The notes under the pieces are model-generated. The model saw only the letters and a list, made by a program, of their open reading frames with translations, was not told the origin of the DNA and searched no databases. The position numbers and the translations under genes are program-made. Below, piece by piece: positions 27,224 to 36,048 of a stretch of 64,000 bases of DNA (position 1 is its first letter; each line of letters starts with the position of its first letter). The stretch is from a virus: positions 62,001 through 126,000 of IMG/VR virus record IMGVR_UViG_3300042359_000853. The stretch is one strand, 5' to 3'.

Positions 27224-27603
27224 TTGACCATTACTCCTATTATTTCACGAAAAGCTTTTTTTGTTGATATGATAATGAAATCATAAATAGAAAAAATATT
27301 ATTCTCAGAAGGTGTTTCATCAAACCACCTCATATCCGATAATAAATCGTCGATATCATCTCGATATTGTAGATAAAACTCATAGATATCCGAATCATTG
27401 ATAAAACCCTCAATTGGATTTTTTTCTTCATCTCTTAGATAAGCAAGAGCTAATTCTTTTCGACTAGTAAAATCAGTTTTTTTTAACTGGTTTTTAATAA
27501 GTCTATTGACACCATCTCTAAGATCATCGTAGGTCTTTTCTTCTGGTTCGTCTTGACCAGTGATTGTTTTTTCAAAAAACTTTTCCCATTTTTTTATGCT
27601 CAT
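27220..27603 (-). CDS. Hypothetical protein
   Basis: A 127-residue acidic helical protein beginning MSIKKWEKFFEKTITGQ. It is 17 nt after the 1579-aa virion gene. The start is preceded by TATATAAGTT, the same leader as the bS21 gene. No domain is recognised. Confidence 0.68.
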   Translation of the reverse strand: MSIKKWEKFFEKTITGQDEPEEKTYDDLRDGVNRLIKNQLKKTDFTSRKELALAYLRDEEKNPIEGFINDSDIYEFYLQYRDDIDDLLSDMRWFDETPSENNIFSIYDFIIISTKKAFREIIGVMVK

Positions 27604-27607
27604 AACT

Positions 27608-27613
27608 TATATA
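27608..27613 (-). promoter_or_regulatory. TATATA box, 4 nt before the 127-aa gene
   Basis: Leader TATATAAGTT-ATG, identical to that at 40225; proximal class. Confidence 0.35.
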
Positions 27614-27620
27614 TTGTTTT

Positions 27621-30600
27621 TTAAATACCAAAATTTCCATCAAAATATCCATTATACCACATACCACCCTCAAAATTATCACCACGAAATATTCCATTAT
27701 ACCACAGACCACTCTTGAATTGACAGTTTTCAAAATTAGAAACTATACGTAGATCTGTATAAGATCTCCAAGTCGGTGTAAAAGAATAACTACCTGAAAT
27801 TTGTATTAAAGTTTCCCCAGTTTCTAAGACTTCTGAAAATGTTAGAAGATATTTTTTGGGGTTCTCTATTGTTCCGAAAGAAGAATAACCTGATCCGAAC
27901 ATGCTGTAAATCCAAATGTCGTAGGGATATTTGAATCTAAATATACCATTTAGTAGAAACTGCATCTTACCTGATGATTGAGTTAGTCCAATGATTTCAA
28001 TATCATCTACGATACCACCATTAAATATTCCACTTTTGAAGTTCATATTCAAAACTAAACCACCCCAAAAATTTCCAGAAGACCAATCGCCTGACTTGAA
28101 TAAAGACCATCTGTGATTATCACTAACCTGATTATTACCAGAAGAATCTGTTTGTCTTCCAGAGAAAAATTCACCAGAAATCCACTCACCTGTTTCCCAT
28201 ATAGCCTTCGAGTTTCCACTAGCTCTGGTTCCGAATCTAGAAGTCTGAGTATATTCAGAAAATTGACCATCAAACCATCTTCCATTTTCGAAATCACCGC
28301 CTTTGAACTCACCATCTAGCCAATAACAAGGGTTGATATCGGTATTAAACTTACCTGAATTCCAAATACCACTTACCCAGATTCCACCACGAAACTGACC
28401 CCCATTCCAGATACCATCATTCCAAATACCCGAGTTCCAGAAACCTCCGTTCCAGGTGCCTAGATATTTTCTACCACCAAGCCAGGTACCACCATTCCAA
28501 GTGCCATCAAACCATCTACCACTATACCATAGAGATTGTGTATCAACTTGGTTAGAATCTATTAGAACAACACTACCGTTTATTTTTATAGTGTTAGAAT
28601 TCCAATTACCACCATACCAATCTCCAGCAAGCCACTGACCCGAATACCAAGTTCCGTTAAACCATCGACCACATTTCCAAATACCGGAATAAAATACTAA
28701 TCCATTAGAATCTTCACCTACGAGACCGTTGGAAACTTCTGATTCAACTATCCAAGAATATTTTTCTAACATTTTAGATAGTGTGAGACCATCGGTGAAT
28801 CTGAATCTTACCTTATTCATATCTATATTTGTTAATGACGCCGTAGGAGATTCTATCTGATAATTATTTGGTGAGAGTTCAATTAAATCTTTTTGACCTC
28901 TATCCGACCCAACTCTTGATAGATCGACCGGTAATATTTTGAGTAAATCATCACCAAGTGGGTTTATCAGAACATTTGATAGTTTTGATTTCTCATCTTC
29001 ATATATTATTGAGGTTAGATTTGATTTAATATCAGAATCAGAAAGTAATATTCTAGCATAAGAATCAGTTGGGAACTTTTGTGTTACTTCATTTTGGTAA
29101 ATGTCAAAAGTATATGTGGATTGAATCTGTTTTTTATTTAGATTTCTGTTTATGTTATTGAGCTCCTGTAAATCGGAAGAAATTTCCAAGAGAGTGTTTC
29201 TAGAAAGTATATCAATATAGTTTATTGAAGTCGATTGATTATATACTAGAAGATCTCTATTTATTGGCTTGTTGAACTCTATAATATATGAATTTTTCTC
29301 AGGTAAATACTTTTTATTCTCTACTAAACATTTAGTAGTCGAAAAACTACCATAATTGGATGTTTTTACTACTATATCCACAAAACTATTTACCCAAATA
29401 GATTCCCACTCAAACTTTAAGTTTTTCCCAAAAACTAATCTATTTGATAGCTTAGTGTCATCACAAAGTATAATATTTGAAGAAGATGTCCAACTAGAAT
29501 CAAGATCAACATCCAATGCAGGAATATTCTGATATCTGGGCATTGCACCAAAAATCTTACTAGCCGTAAAAGAAATAGGATCTATTCTAGAGAGAAAGTC
29601 GTGAATATTATAAGTTGGTGTGTATCCGAAATTAAAAAAACTCTGCACATAATGGAAACTATAGGTAGAAGAGTTATGAATAATGTTTTGTGCTAAATTA
29701 TAATATGCTGTTTTATTATTTAAGTTACCCGTAATTTGAATTTGACTAGCAGTAATACCAACACGGTAACCAATTGAAAGTGGGTGGAGTGAAAAATTAT
29801 TTATAAATTCCTCAGATGAAGGAAAAACATTCAGATTTGTAACAAAGAAACCAGAATTACGAAGTGAAGAAATAATTTCATTTGAGAAATTATGATAACA
29901 ATACAAGAATATAGGTGTCGGATTACCACTGATATATCTGAATATTTTATTTATCATTAAATTTGCTGAAATTGAATCTGATTTTATGTTCAAAATATCA
30001 CCTTTCTTGAAAAGACTATTATCAAAATCCACATTTACTAATTTAAATACTATAACAAAGTCACCAATCCAACAATTATAACTTGTGGCGAAATTCAAAT
30101 CTATAGGATCAGTTCCTTCTACATAGTATGAATCTCTATCAAACTTGGTGGTTGGAACTAATTTTTTAATATAAATCTGTGATACATCCGGATCAATATT
30201 TTGTTCAGTTAGGCTAGGTGTGGCTGAATCAGCAGTTACAAAAAAAGAATTAGTTGCCGACGAATAATTAAATATAGTTGATATCTCGACAACATTTGAT
30301 TGGCTAAAGGAAGTATAATATTCAAATGTTAAAAGAGTGTTTTTCCAATAATTGACCCAACTTGTTTCCTCTGGTAAGTTCTCGAAAGATACGTCTGAAC
30401 TAGTAAAACCAGAAGTTGAAATCGTTACCGTAATAGGTAGTCTATAATTTCCAAGATAATCATGAAAATTAACTTTTGATGCTAAATCATAATTCAATAT
30501 CAAAAATTTAGAACTGATAGTTTCTGTATATAGCTTCGCAAAATCAGTAACTAATGAAAAACTCGCACTATCATATGATCTACTTATTGAATAATTTGAA

Positions 30601-32360
30601 GCTACCACTAACTCCGAATTATTCCAACTAATAATACGATTAAAATAAGTTGTAGAAACTTCAGCAAATGTAGGACCTCTAAGAACATTTGTATTAGATG
30701 CAGTAATGAAATCATAACCTTTCAGTGAAAAATTATAAAGACTTCTTCCAGCAACATAGATATTCGATCCGATATTTGTAAGTGAATTTGCGCCTATGTT
30801 ATTTACCGAAGATTCTAGAACTAGAAAGGAATAAGTAGAGAAATCATTTTTATTCCAAACAAAAAGATTGTCACTATCAGAAGTAATCAAAAATAGTTCT
30901 TTTTGATCTTTCTTCTGAGATGAAAGTGTCCAACCGCTCACTTCCAAATAAATAAAATCCCTAAGGTGTGGTGTGAGTGTGTATAAGTCTGTTGATGAGT
31001 CCTGGCGAATAATATCTATCTTGGATACTTGCCACCCACTTGGTGACTCAATTAGTGATAAAAAGGTTCCAGAATCTCCTAAAATATAAATTTCAGAAAT
31101 GTTATAGAATAGAACCCGGTTAAGATTAACTTGATTGTTAATACTCTCCAGTTCAAGTTTTGTCCAATCGAGGCCACCATTTCCAGTTATCCAAATTTCA
31201 CCGAACTCCCCAACTAGACAACCATACAGATCAGAGAAAAAAGAAACTGAGGTAAAGTTTTTTACTGAGTCTAATTCTATATAAGTAATCTCAAAGTTGA
31301 CTTTATCAATTTTAAGAAGTGTTGATTCTCTACCACAAACCCAGTAATAGGACTTTGTGTTTTCAATCGATGTTAATTTTGTTGATATTTTGTTATTAAT
31401 CAAACTTGTAGTTCCGGACTGGTAAAGAAGAATTGTCCCAAAATCACCCACAGTCACTACTCTTTCGGGTATTGAATGTGTTCCAATAGTAAGTGAGCCA
31501 TGACGAATAATATCGTTATAATTTACTTCGAAAAGATTATTGTATTCAAATTTATTTTTGATGAGGTATGAGTGTGTTTGTTCGAATTCGGTGTTTTGTG
31601 ATTCTAGTGGATAATATCCATTGGTAAATCTTTTTAGTGAGAAATACTTATCCCTGTTTGTAACACCCGATTTTACATCAATTAAAAGATTTCTAGAAAA
31701 GGTATAACTAGTTACCTGTTGCTTTACTAAAAAACCAGATTCGTATTTGTAAATACCATTTTGTGAATTATAGTAAAACCATTTTTTATTGACTCCCTCA
31801 TCAGAAATAAGATAATAAGTCTCATCGAATGAGTTTGTATCTACGGACGCTGATAATCCTAATTCGGTTTTTTGGTCTTTAATTAAAATTGTCTGACCAT
31901 CTTTTACAAAAATACCATCAATCAATAATGAAGGTTTTTCTAAAAGAAGATTATCAACTTGTGTGGTTGTTGCTAAATCAACTGAAATAGGTTCTATATT
32001 ATCAAAAATAGCCGATTCGGGTGAAAAATATCCTCGATGTGAAAAACCAAGTTCGTAATTGTAGTGTGTATATTGAGTGAAACTATCCGGGTTGATACAT
32101 TCTGAACCGGAACTTGCAGTGAATCCCATAGAATAGGAGCTACTACAAGTTGAAAAGTGCCAAGAACTAGTTTGAGATAAATATTGAAGACTAGGAAATA
32201 AATTATCCAAATCTCTAGAAGTCTGCCAAAGTGCTCCAGAAAAACATTTTGCATAGAGTCTTGTAGCCTCTAAACTTTGGCGAATAGCTTGATAGTTTTC
32301 TATTTCAAGAGTATCTTTACGTAAAGACCAAGAGAGTAAATCTTCGTTATAGTTCCACAT
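27621..32360 (-). CDS. 1579-aa virion-type protein with BNR-like propeller and W-x-x-G-x pentads
   Basis: A 1579-residue protein. Residues about 290-440 resemble Ycf48/BNR beta-propeller blades (VTVGDFGTILLYQSG; LVGEFGEIWITGNGGLDWTK). Residues about 1220-1365 are a pentad repeat of the form [WF]-x-x-G-x (for example WNGGFWNSGIWNDGI), with more copies to the C-terminal end (NFEGGMWYNGYFDGNFGI). The regular five-residue period predicts a four-sided beta-helix as in pentapeptide-repeat proteins, but with an aromatic inside. It is probably a tail-side or fibre protein. The gene at 41171-45658 has the same repeat. Confidence 0.85.
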   Translation of the reverse strand: MWNYNEDLLSWSLRKDTLEIENYQAIRQSLEATRLYAKCFSGALWQTSRDLDNLFPSLQYLSQTSSWHFSTCSSSYSMGFTASSGSECINPDSFTQYTHYNYELGFSHRGYFSPESAIFDNIEPISVDLATTTQVDNLLLEKPSLLIDGIFVKDGQTILIKDQKTELGLSASVDTNSFDETYYLISDEGVNKKWFYYNSQNGIYKYESGFLVKQQVTSYTFSRNLLIDVKSGVTNRDKYFSLKRFTNGYYPLESQNTEFEQTHSYLIKNKFEYNNLFEVNYNDIIRHGSLTIGTHSIPERVVTVGDFGTILLYQSGTTSLINNKISTKLTSIENTKSYYWVCGRESTLLKIDKVNFEITYIELDSVKNFTSVSFFSDLYGCLVGEFGEIWITGNGGLDWTKLELESINNQVNLNRVLFYNISEIYILGDSGTFLSLIESPSGWQVSKIDIIRQDSSTDLYTLTPHLRDFIYLEVSGWTLSSQKKDQKELFLITSDSDNLFVWNKNDFSTYSFLVLESSVNNIGANSLTNIGSNIYVAGRSLYNFSLKGYDFITASNTNVLRGPTFAEVSTTYFNRIISWNNSELVVASNYSISRSYDSASFSLVTDFAKLYTETISSKFLILNYDLASKVNFHDYLGNYRLPITVTISTSGFTSSDVSFENLPEETSWVNYWKNTLLTFEYYTSFSQSNVVEISTIFNYSSATNSFFVTADSATPSLTEQNIDPDVSQIYIKKLVPTTKFDRDSYYVEGTDPIDLNFATSYNCWIGDFVIVFKLVNVDFDNSLFKKGDILNIKSDSISANLMINKIFRYISGNPTPIFLYCYHNFSNEIISSLRNSGFFVTNLNVFPSSEEFINNFSLHPLSIGYRVGITASQIQITGNLNNKTAYYNLAQNIIHNSSTYSFHYVQSFFNFGYTPTYNIHDFLSRIDPISFTASKIFGAMPRYQNIPALDVDLDSSWTSSSNIILCDDTKLSNRLVFGKNLKFEWESIWVNSFVDIVVKTSNYGSFSTTKCLVENKKYLPEKNSYIIEFNKPINRDLLVYNQSTSINYIDILSRNTLLEISSDLQELNNINRNLNKKQIQSTYTFDIYQNEVTQKFPTDSYARILLSDSDIKSNLTSIIYEDEKSKLSNVLINPLGDDLLKILPVDLSRVGSDRGQKDLIELSPNNYQIESPTASLTNIDMNKVRFRFTDGLTLSKMLEKYSWIVESEVSNGLVGEDSNGLVFYSGIWKCGRWFNGTWYSGQWLAGDWYGGNWNSNTIKINGSVVLIDSNQVDTQSLWYSGRWFDGTWNGGTWLGGRKYLGTWNGGFWNSGIWNDGIWNGGQFRGGIWVSGIWNSGKFNTDINPCYWLDGEFKGGDFENGRWFDGQFSEYTQTSRFGTRASGNSKAIWETGEWISGEFFSGRQTDSSGNNQVSDNHRWSLFKSGDWSSGNFWGGLVLNMNFKSGIFNGGIVDDIEIIGLTQSSGKMQFLLNGIFRFKYPYDIWIYSMFGSGYSSFGTIENPKKYLLTFSEVLETGETLIQISGSYSFTPTWRSYTDLRIVSNFENCQFKSGLWYNGIFRGDNFEGGMWYNGYFDGNFGI
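27624..28692 (-). repeat. W-x-x-G-x pentad repeat region (coding)
   Basis: The coding strand repeats 15-nt units for W/F-N-x-G-x. The dense block is 28258-28692; smaller groups lie at 28060-28200 and 27624-27720. Boundaries are approximate. Confidence 0.85.
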
Positions 32361-32362
32361 TT

Positions 32363-32578
32363 TTATTTTCTTTTAACCCTTAAACTCCAAAGAACATGAT
32401 CTTCTTCTAGATCGACTTTTTCTTTAGCAATAGAAACTTTTGATTTTTTTAAAATATCTTTTATTTCATTTATAAATCTATCGTATTTATAAATGTCCTG
32501 TGTATATTCAGACACTTTAATCTCAAAAGACTCTTCTTCTGAAAAGATGAGTTGGTAGATAAGATCTTCCTTTTTCAA
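32363..32578 (-). CDS. Small hypothetical protein with TTG start
   Basis: A 71-residue charged helical protein (KKEDLIYQLIFSEEESFEIK onward; ends SLRVKRK). There is no ATG in the frame; the start is TTG at 32576-32578. A TATATA box 19 nt upstream and a 2-nt gap to the giant downstream gene support it. No family is recognised. Confidence 0.6.
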   Translation of the reverse strand: MKKEDLIYQLIFSEEESFEIKVSEYTQDIYKYDRFINEIKDILKKSKVSIAKEKVDLEEDHVLWSLRVKRK

Positions 32579-32597
32579 GTTAGGTTTTTTTTGTAAC

Positions 32598-32603
32598 TAT
32601 ATA
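32598..32603 (-). promoter_or_regulatory. TATATA box, 19 nt before a TTG start
   Basis: Distal class; precedes the unit formed by the 71-aa gene and the 1579-aa virion gene. Confidence 0.4.
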
Positions 32604-32624
32604 TTATTTAAGGTATGTTTGAAC

Positions 32625-33344
32625 TTAAGATCCTTGCTCACTACGAAATTTATCGTATCGGTTGGTAAGTTCAATAAGAAACTTATTTCTCACGATATCT
32701 TCGTTGTTAAATCGGAACTCTACTAGATCTTGCATACCACTGGTCATATCAATAAAATCAAGGTAACCAGAATCTCTTCGCTTTACATCGTATTGAGAAG
32801 TATCTCCCATCATCACGGCTTTTGAGTCTTTACCAAGACGAGTAGCCCAGAGCATTAGAGTTGCTAAGTTAGAGTTTTGACACTCATCTAGTAGCATTAT
32901 ACAATTATCAAAAGTTGTTCCTCTCATATAGGCTAGAGGCTCAAAAATAATCTCTTCGCTTGAAAATAACCCATCTATCATTTTTTGATCTAAGATTTTA
33001 CAAAAGTTAGAGTAGTAAGATTTTACGTAAGGATCGATTTTATCTTTCACATCACCTGGAAGAAGACCAAGTGGATGACCACTTTCAACTGTGGGTTTAG
33101 TGATGATGATTTGTTCTATTTTTTTATCGGCTAAAAGAGATAAAGATGTATAGCAAGTCGAAAAGGTCTTTGATGTTCCAGCAGGACCGTGAACTACCGT
33201 TAGGATATTATTACGAATAGATTTGAATAGTTGTAACTGTTTTGGTGATAGCTCAACGTTGTTTGAGTTTTGAAAAAGTTCTCTTGTGAGTTGACCTTTC
33301 TTTTGTTGTTTGACGGGTTCGGTTACTTTGCTTTGGGTTCTCAA
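32625..33344 (-). CDS. phoH: PhoH-like P-loop ATPase
   Basis: A 239-residue PhoH-family ATPase. Walker A is GPAGTSKT (53-60), followed by IIITKPTVESGHPLGLLPGD, the PhoH signature, then Walker B IMLLDECQN (about 145-153) and VMMGDTSQYD. PhoH proteins are frequent in marine and jumbo phages, and the role is probably RNA-linked (helicase-like or partner of ribonucleases). The start is TTG at 33342-33344; no ATG is present near the N-terminus. A TATATA box lies 20 nt upstream. Confidence 0.93.
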   Translation of the reverse strand: MRTQSKVTEPVKQQKKGQLTRELFQNSNNVELSPKQLQLFKSIRNNILTVVHGPAGTSKTFSTCYTSLSLLADKKIEQIIITKPTVESGHPLGLLPGDVKDKIDPYVKSYYSNFCKILDQKMIDGLFSSEEIIFEPLAYMRGTTFDNCIMLLDECQNSNLATLMLWATRLGKDSKAVMMGDTSQYDVKRRDSGYLDFIDMTSGMQDLVEFRFNNEDIVRNKFLIELTNRYDKFRSEQGS

Positions 33345-33364
33345 AATTAGGGTTATTTTTTAGA

Positions 33365-33370
33365 TATATA
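33365..33370 (-). promoter_or_regulatory. TATATA box before phoH
   Basis: Within ATATATAT (33364-33371), 20 nt before the TTG of phoH and 60 nt before the divergent plus-strand gene. Confidence 0.4.
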
Positions 33371-33430
33371 TGGATATTAAATCTTTCTAATGTGTAAAAC
33401 AAACGGGAAAAAGAAAATAAAATCAAGATT

Positions 33431-33829
33431 ATGGAAGAAAAAGATTACAATGAGATGTATCACGATATATCCTTTCCGATGGTTAGGAGAGTGTCTGTGA
33501 AAACACTCAGTCAAGAACTGGCGTTCTATTCAGAAGAAGAAATGCAACTTGTGAAGAGTAAAATATTTTCAGAAAATCGAGATAGAAAAATAGATTCACT
33601 TGTGAACGGGTCTGAGTATGTAGAGGCACGTTTAGAAGATGATCCAAAATATAAAGAGCTTGTTTCTAGAGGAGTTAAACCTATGGGCAAACCAAGTGAT
33701 CAACTCTTCTACTTGGATTACAAATATGACAACAACGACACCACAGATTTGAGTAGTATAATATCAACCGCAGAAAAAAACGAGAACATAAATTTCTTAT
33801 CATTTGTAGATATTTTAGATACAAAGTAG
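33431..33829 (+). CDS. Hypothetical protein
   Basis: A 132-residue acidic protein (MEEKDYNEMYHDISFPMVRR onward). A predicted helical N-terminal half (SEEEMQLVKSKIFSENRDRK) is followed by a flexible part. No family is recognised. It heads a plus-strand run of four short genes. Confidence 0.66.
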   Translation: MEEKDYNEMYHDISFPMVRRVSVKTLSQELAFYSEEEMQLVKSKIFSENRDRKIDSLVNGSEYVEARLEDDPKYKELVSRGVKPMGKPSDQLFYLDYKYDNNDTTDLSSIISTAEKNENINFLSFVDILDTK

Positions 33830-33861
33830 ATGAAAGTTACGTATCTTTGTAAAAAAAACTT

Positions 33862-34032
33862 ATGAAATACTTATTCTTGTTCCTCTTCTTTATTTCTAGT
33901 TTTATGCTTGGTGCCTACACAACTAGTCAGTTTAAGTTCGATACTCCTGTTGAATCTTACAGATGGGCTTTGACCTCTTTTTGGGGTATTTTTTTCTTGG
34001 TGACATTTCTTAAATATAATCAAAAAAAATAA
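33862..34032 (+). CDS. Small membrane protein (56 aa)
   Basis: A 56-residue frame. MKYLFLFLFFISSFMLGAY gives one hydrophobic helix or signal anchor, and WALTSFWGIFFLVTFL gives a second. A basic end (KYNQKK) follows. The stop TAA is one base before the ATG of the next gene at 34034, so spacing supports it as real. It could be a small holin-like or inner-membrane protein (inference). TATCTTTG at 33842-33849 resembles a Bacteroidota -7 element, but no correctly placed TTTG is present. Confidence 0.65.
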   Translation: MKYLFLFLFFISSFMLGAYTTSQFKFDTPVESYRWALTSFWGIFFLVTFLKYNQKK

Positions 34033-34033
34033 C

Positions 34034-34381
34034 ATGAAAACTGGATATTTACTCTGGCTCGATGACATGAGAAATCCCTTTCTAGCAGATTGGGTTCTAC
34101 AATACGCACCTGATTTCGATGATCGTAAAGAGCAGATTGTTTGGTGTAAGAATTTCCATGATTTCTCGGATTGTATTACTCAAAGAGGTCTTCCCGAAGA
34201 GATTTGCTTTGATCACGATCTCGGTGAAGATTTGACTGGATACGACTGCGCAAAGTGGCTTGTAGATTATCTTTTAAATACTGGTGAAGATTTACCACCT
34301 TTTTCTATACAAAGCCAAAACCCAGTCGGTAGGGAAAATATTATTGGATTATTAAGATCTTTTACTCGATCGAGGGGTTAA
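34034..34381 (+). CDS. Cyclic-phosphate-processing receiver-like (cREC) protein
   Basis: A 115-residue protein with the pattern of the predicted cyclic-phosphate-processing receiver domain: YLLWLDDMRNP (5-15), ICFDHDLG (57-64), TGYDCAKWLVDYL (68-80) and QNPVGRENIIGLL (95-107). The fold is like response-regulator receivers, with the acidic DD and D-H-D residues forming a metal site. The family is predicted to process cyclic phosphate ends of RNA. The usual His in the segment before NPVG appears to be Gln here (QSQNPVG), which may affect activity. It sits 1 nt after the small membrane gene. Confidence 0.78.
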   Translation: MKTGYLLWLDDMRNPFLADWVLQYAPDFDDRKEQIVWCKNFHDFSDCITQRGLPEEICFDHDLGEDLTGYDCAKWLVDYLLNTGEDLPPFSIQSQNPVGRENIIGLLRSFTRSRG

Positions 34382-34405
34382 ATATTTTACTAAATACAGA
34401 AATAG

Positions 34406-34951
34406 ATGATATTTTTTGATAGGTTAAATTGGATATTTTATACAAGTTGGGAAGCGTCTTCCCTGGTTGTTGAACTCAAAGATTTACTTCCTAATACTCG
34501 TTTTTTTGATGCTGCTAACTGGACTAAAATTGATAGCGATCAGGGTAAACTATTCTTTGATTATAGAGATGATTTCACTAGAATAATAAGAGCAATAGAA
34601 GGTTCTAAAGATCGTCCAAGTTATACTTTTATTCTAATAAACCGAATAGATCCAGATTTTTTACCAAAACTGGATTTTTTATTCAAAAGAGATGTGTATG
34701 GAAAAGTAAAATGGGTATTTACCCTTAATACAAGAAGGACTTCACTAAAAGATAACTCTCTAAAAACTGAATACGATTGCTTGAAAATCTTACCACGTTT
34801 AGTAAGTGAAGTTGGAATAAAGTCGGGCAAAAAATTCTTTCATTTAGGACGAGATGATGAAAGTTTTCTTCTGTCAGAAGGTCAAGAAAATATTTATATC
34901 AGGGATCTACAGGCACATGTTAGAGATTACAAGATCTCCTTATTAGAATGA
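34406..34951 (+). CDS. Hypothetical protein
   Basis: A 181-residue protein (MIFFDRLNWIFYTSWEASSL onward). No motif is recognised. An alternating strand/helix pattern (VKWVFTLNTRRTSLKDN; GKKFFHLGRDDESFLL) suggests an alpha/beta fold. Its end overlaps the convergent UVR-like gene by 9 nt. Confidence 0.65.
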   Translation: MIFFDRLNWIFYTSWEASSLVVELKDLLPNTRFFDAANWTKIDSDQGKLFFDYRDDFTRIIRAIEGSKDRPSYTFILINRIDPDFLPKLDFLFKRDVYGKVKWVFTLNTRRTSLKDNSLKTEYDCLKILPRLVSEVGIKSGKKFFHLGRDDESFLLSEGQENIYIRDLQAHVRDYKISLLE

Positions 34952-35278
34952 GTTAATGAGATCTCGTAGAACGGCAGCCTTTTCGTAGTTTTCTACATCA
35001 ACTTCTTTTTCTAAGATCAAGTTGAAAATTTTGATCTTCTCACCCTGTGGCATCTTCTCAACAAGTGGAGAATCAATATCAAATATTCTTGTAAGAGCAA
35101 AAATAGGAAATACCTTGCTGATCCAGTTTTCTTGAATAAGATTTTTACCATCAACCGTTGTAGTTGACCAAGAACAGGTCATCTGAAAAGATTTTACAAT
35201 CTTCTCAAACTCTTCAACGGTTGTGATTCTTTTTCCGGTCTCCATTTGGGATAAGAGAGTTTTTAGGCGATCAATCAT
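34943..35278 (-). CDS. Hypothetical protein with UVR-like C-terminus
   Basis: A 111-residue protein. The last 25 residues (LEKEVDVENYEKAAVLRDLI) fit the UVR motif pattern (E--Y-EAA-LRD-I), as in UvrB/UvrC, McsA and the ClpC middle domain. The rest is unassigned. Because the phage ClpC-like protein also has a UVR-like middle domain, this could be an adaptor (as McsA is for ClpC); this is inference from motif similarity only. Confidence 0.65.
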   Translation of the reverse strand: MIDRLKTLLSQMETGKRITTVEEFEKIVKSFQMTCSWSTTTVDGKNLIQENWISKVFPIFALTRIFDIDSPLVEKMPQGEKIKIFNLILEKEVDVENYEKAAVLRDLINSF

Positions 35279-35284
35279 TTTAGT

Positions 35285-35290
35285 TATATA
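35285..35290 (-). promoter_or_regulatory. TATATA box, 6 nt before the UVR-like gene
   Basis: Proximal class, upstream of the ATG at 35278. Confidence 0.35.
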
Positions 35291-35315
35291 TTATTTTTAA
35301 AATATAGTTTATCAA

Positions 35316-36026
35316 CTATTGTGCCAAACTTTCATTCGTGACAATTTTTCTTCTCAGGACTTTTAGACAAAAAATTGAATCTACAATATCTTCTATTGGG
35401 TTGGGTATCTTCTCTCTATCCATTAGGTCTTTGTGATGAAAAAGAATGTTGTAAATTGGGGCATCTATTTTGCCATCAATAAACGCCTTAAACATTTGTT
35501 GCTTCTTAAAACTACCACCGGCTATGCCTTGATCATTGACCCATTTCAATTTTTTCTTTTTAACACCTAGTTCAATCGGTGGATAGACAAGTTTACAGGA
35601 TTCGAGCTTAAGAGAGAGTGGTGAAATAATAGACATCTCTATGTCCGGTATTCTGGTGAGTAGTTCTGTTTTTACTAAAGTAGAAAGAGATACAATATCC
35701 AAGATTGAACTAGTGTTTCTAGAAAAAGAGTAACCCTCTATACTACAGAAAGTTTTCATAGTAGGATCGAGATACCTAGTCACCGTATCAACAATATTGT
35801 GTGAAAGTTCACTGAAGTCAAGAAGTTTAAGTATTTCATTACTAGAGTAATCTGATGAAGATTTCCGATACAGATGTGTAAAAATAACACCGGATGATTT
35901 TAACTCATTGATCCAAATGTTGTTATCTTTCTTTGAGGTAAAACTAAGAACTATTTTTTTATCCGATGTTTCAATATAAACCGCAGTGCTATTTAAGCTA
36001 ATATCTATTCCTATAAAATTATACAT
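35316..36026 (-). CDS. RuvC-like Holliday junction resolvase
   Basis: A 236-residue RNase H-fold nuclease of the RuvC type. The first strand FIGIDISLNSTAV has Asp8. SIEGYSF holds Glu97. PNPIEDIVDSIFCLKVL has Asp213 and Asp216 at the C-terminal helix. This D-E-DxxD layout is the metal-binding set of RuvC-like resolvases. The role is resolution of branched DNA before packaging, together with UvsX and the gp46-like ATPase in this window. A TATATAT box lies 6 nt before the ATG. Confidence 0.85.
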   Translation of the reverse strand: MYNFIGIDISLNSTAVYIETSDKKIVLSFTSKKDNNIWINELKSSGVIFTHLYRKSSSDYSSNEILKLLDFSELSHNIVDTVTRYLDPTMKTFCSIEGYSFSRNTSSILDIVSLSTLVKTELLTRIPDIEMSIISPLSLKLESCKLVYPPIELGVKKKKLKWVNDQGIAGGSFKKQQMFKAFIDGKIDAPIYNILFHHKDLMDREKIPNPIEDIVDSIFCLKVLRRKIVTNESLAQ

Positions 36027-36032
36027 CTAATT

Positions 36033-36039
36033 TATATAT
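36033..36039 (-). promoter_or_regulatory. TATATAT box, 6 nt before the resolvase gene
   Basis: Proximal class; leader TATATAAATTAG before the ATG at 36026. Confidence 0.35.
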
Positions 36040-36048
36040 CTAGAAAGG

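Noticed and set aside
33842-33849. TATCTTTG as a promoter for the 56-aa membrane gene
   Set aside because: The nearest upstream TTTG (33803-33806) is 35 nt away instead of about 20.
33871-34068. Minus-strand 65-aa frame
   Set aside because: It lies opposite the better supported 56-aa membrane gene and overlaps the start of the cREC-like gene.
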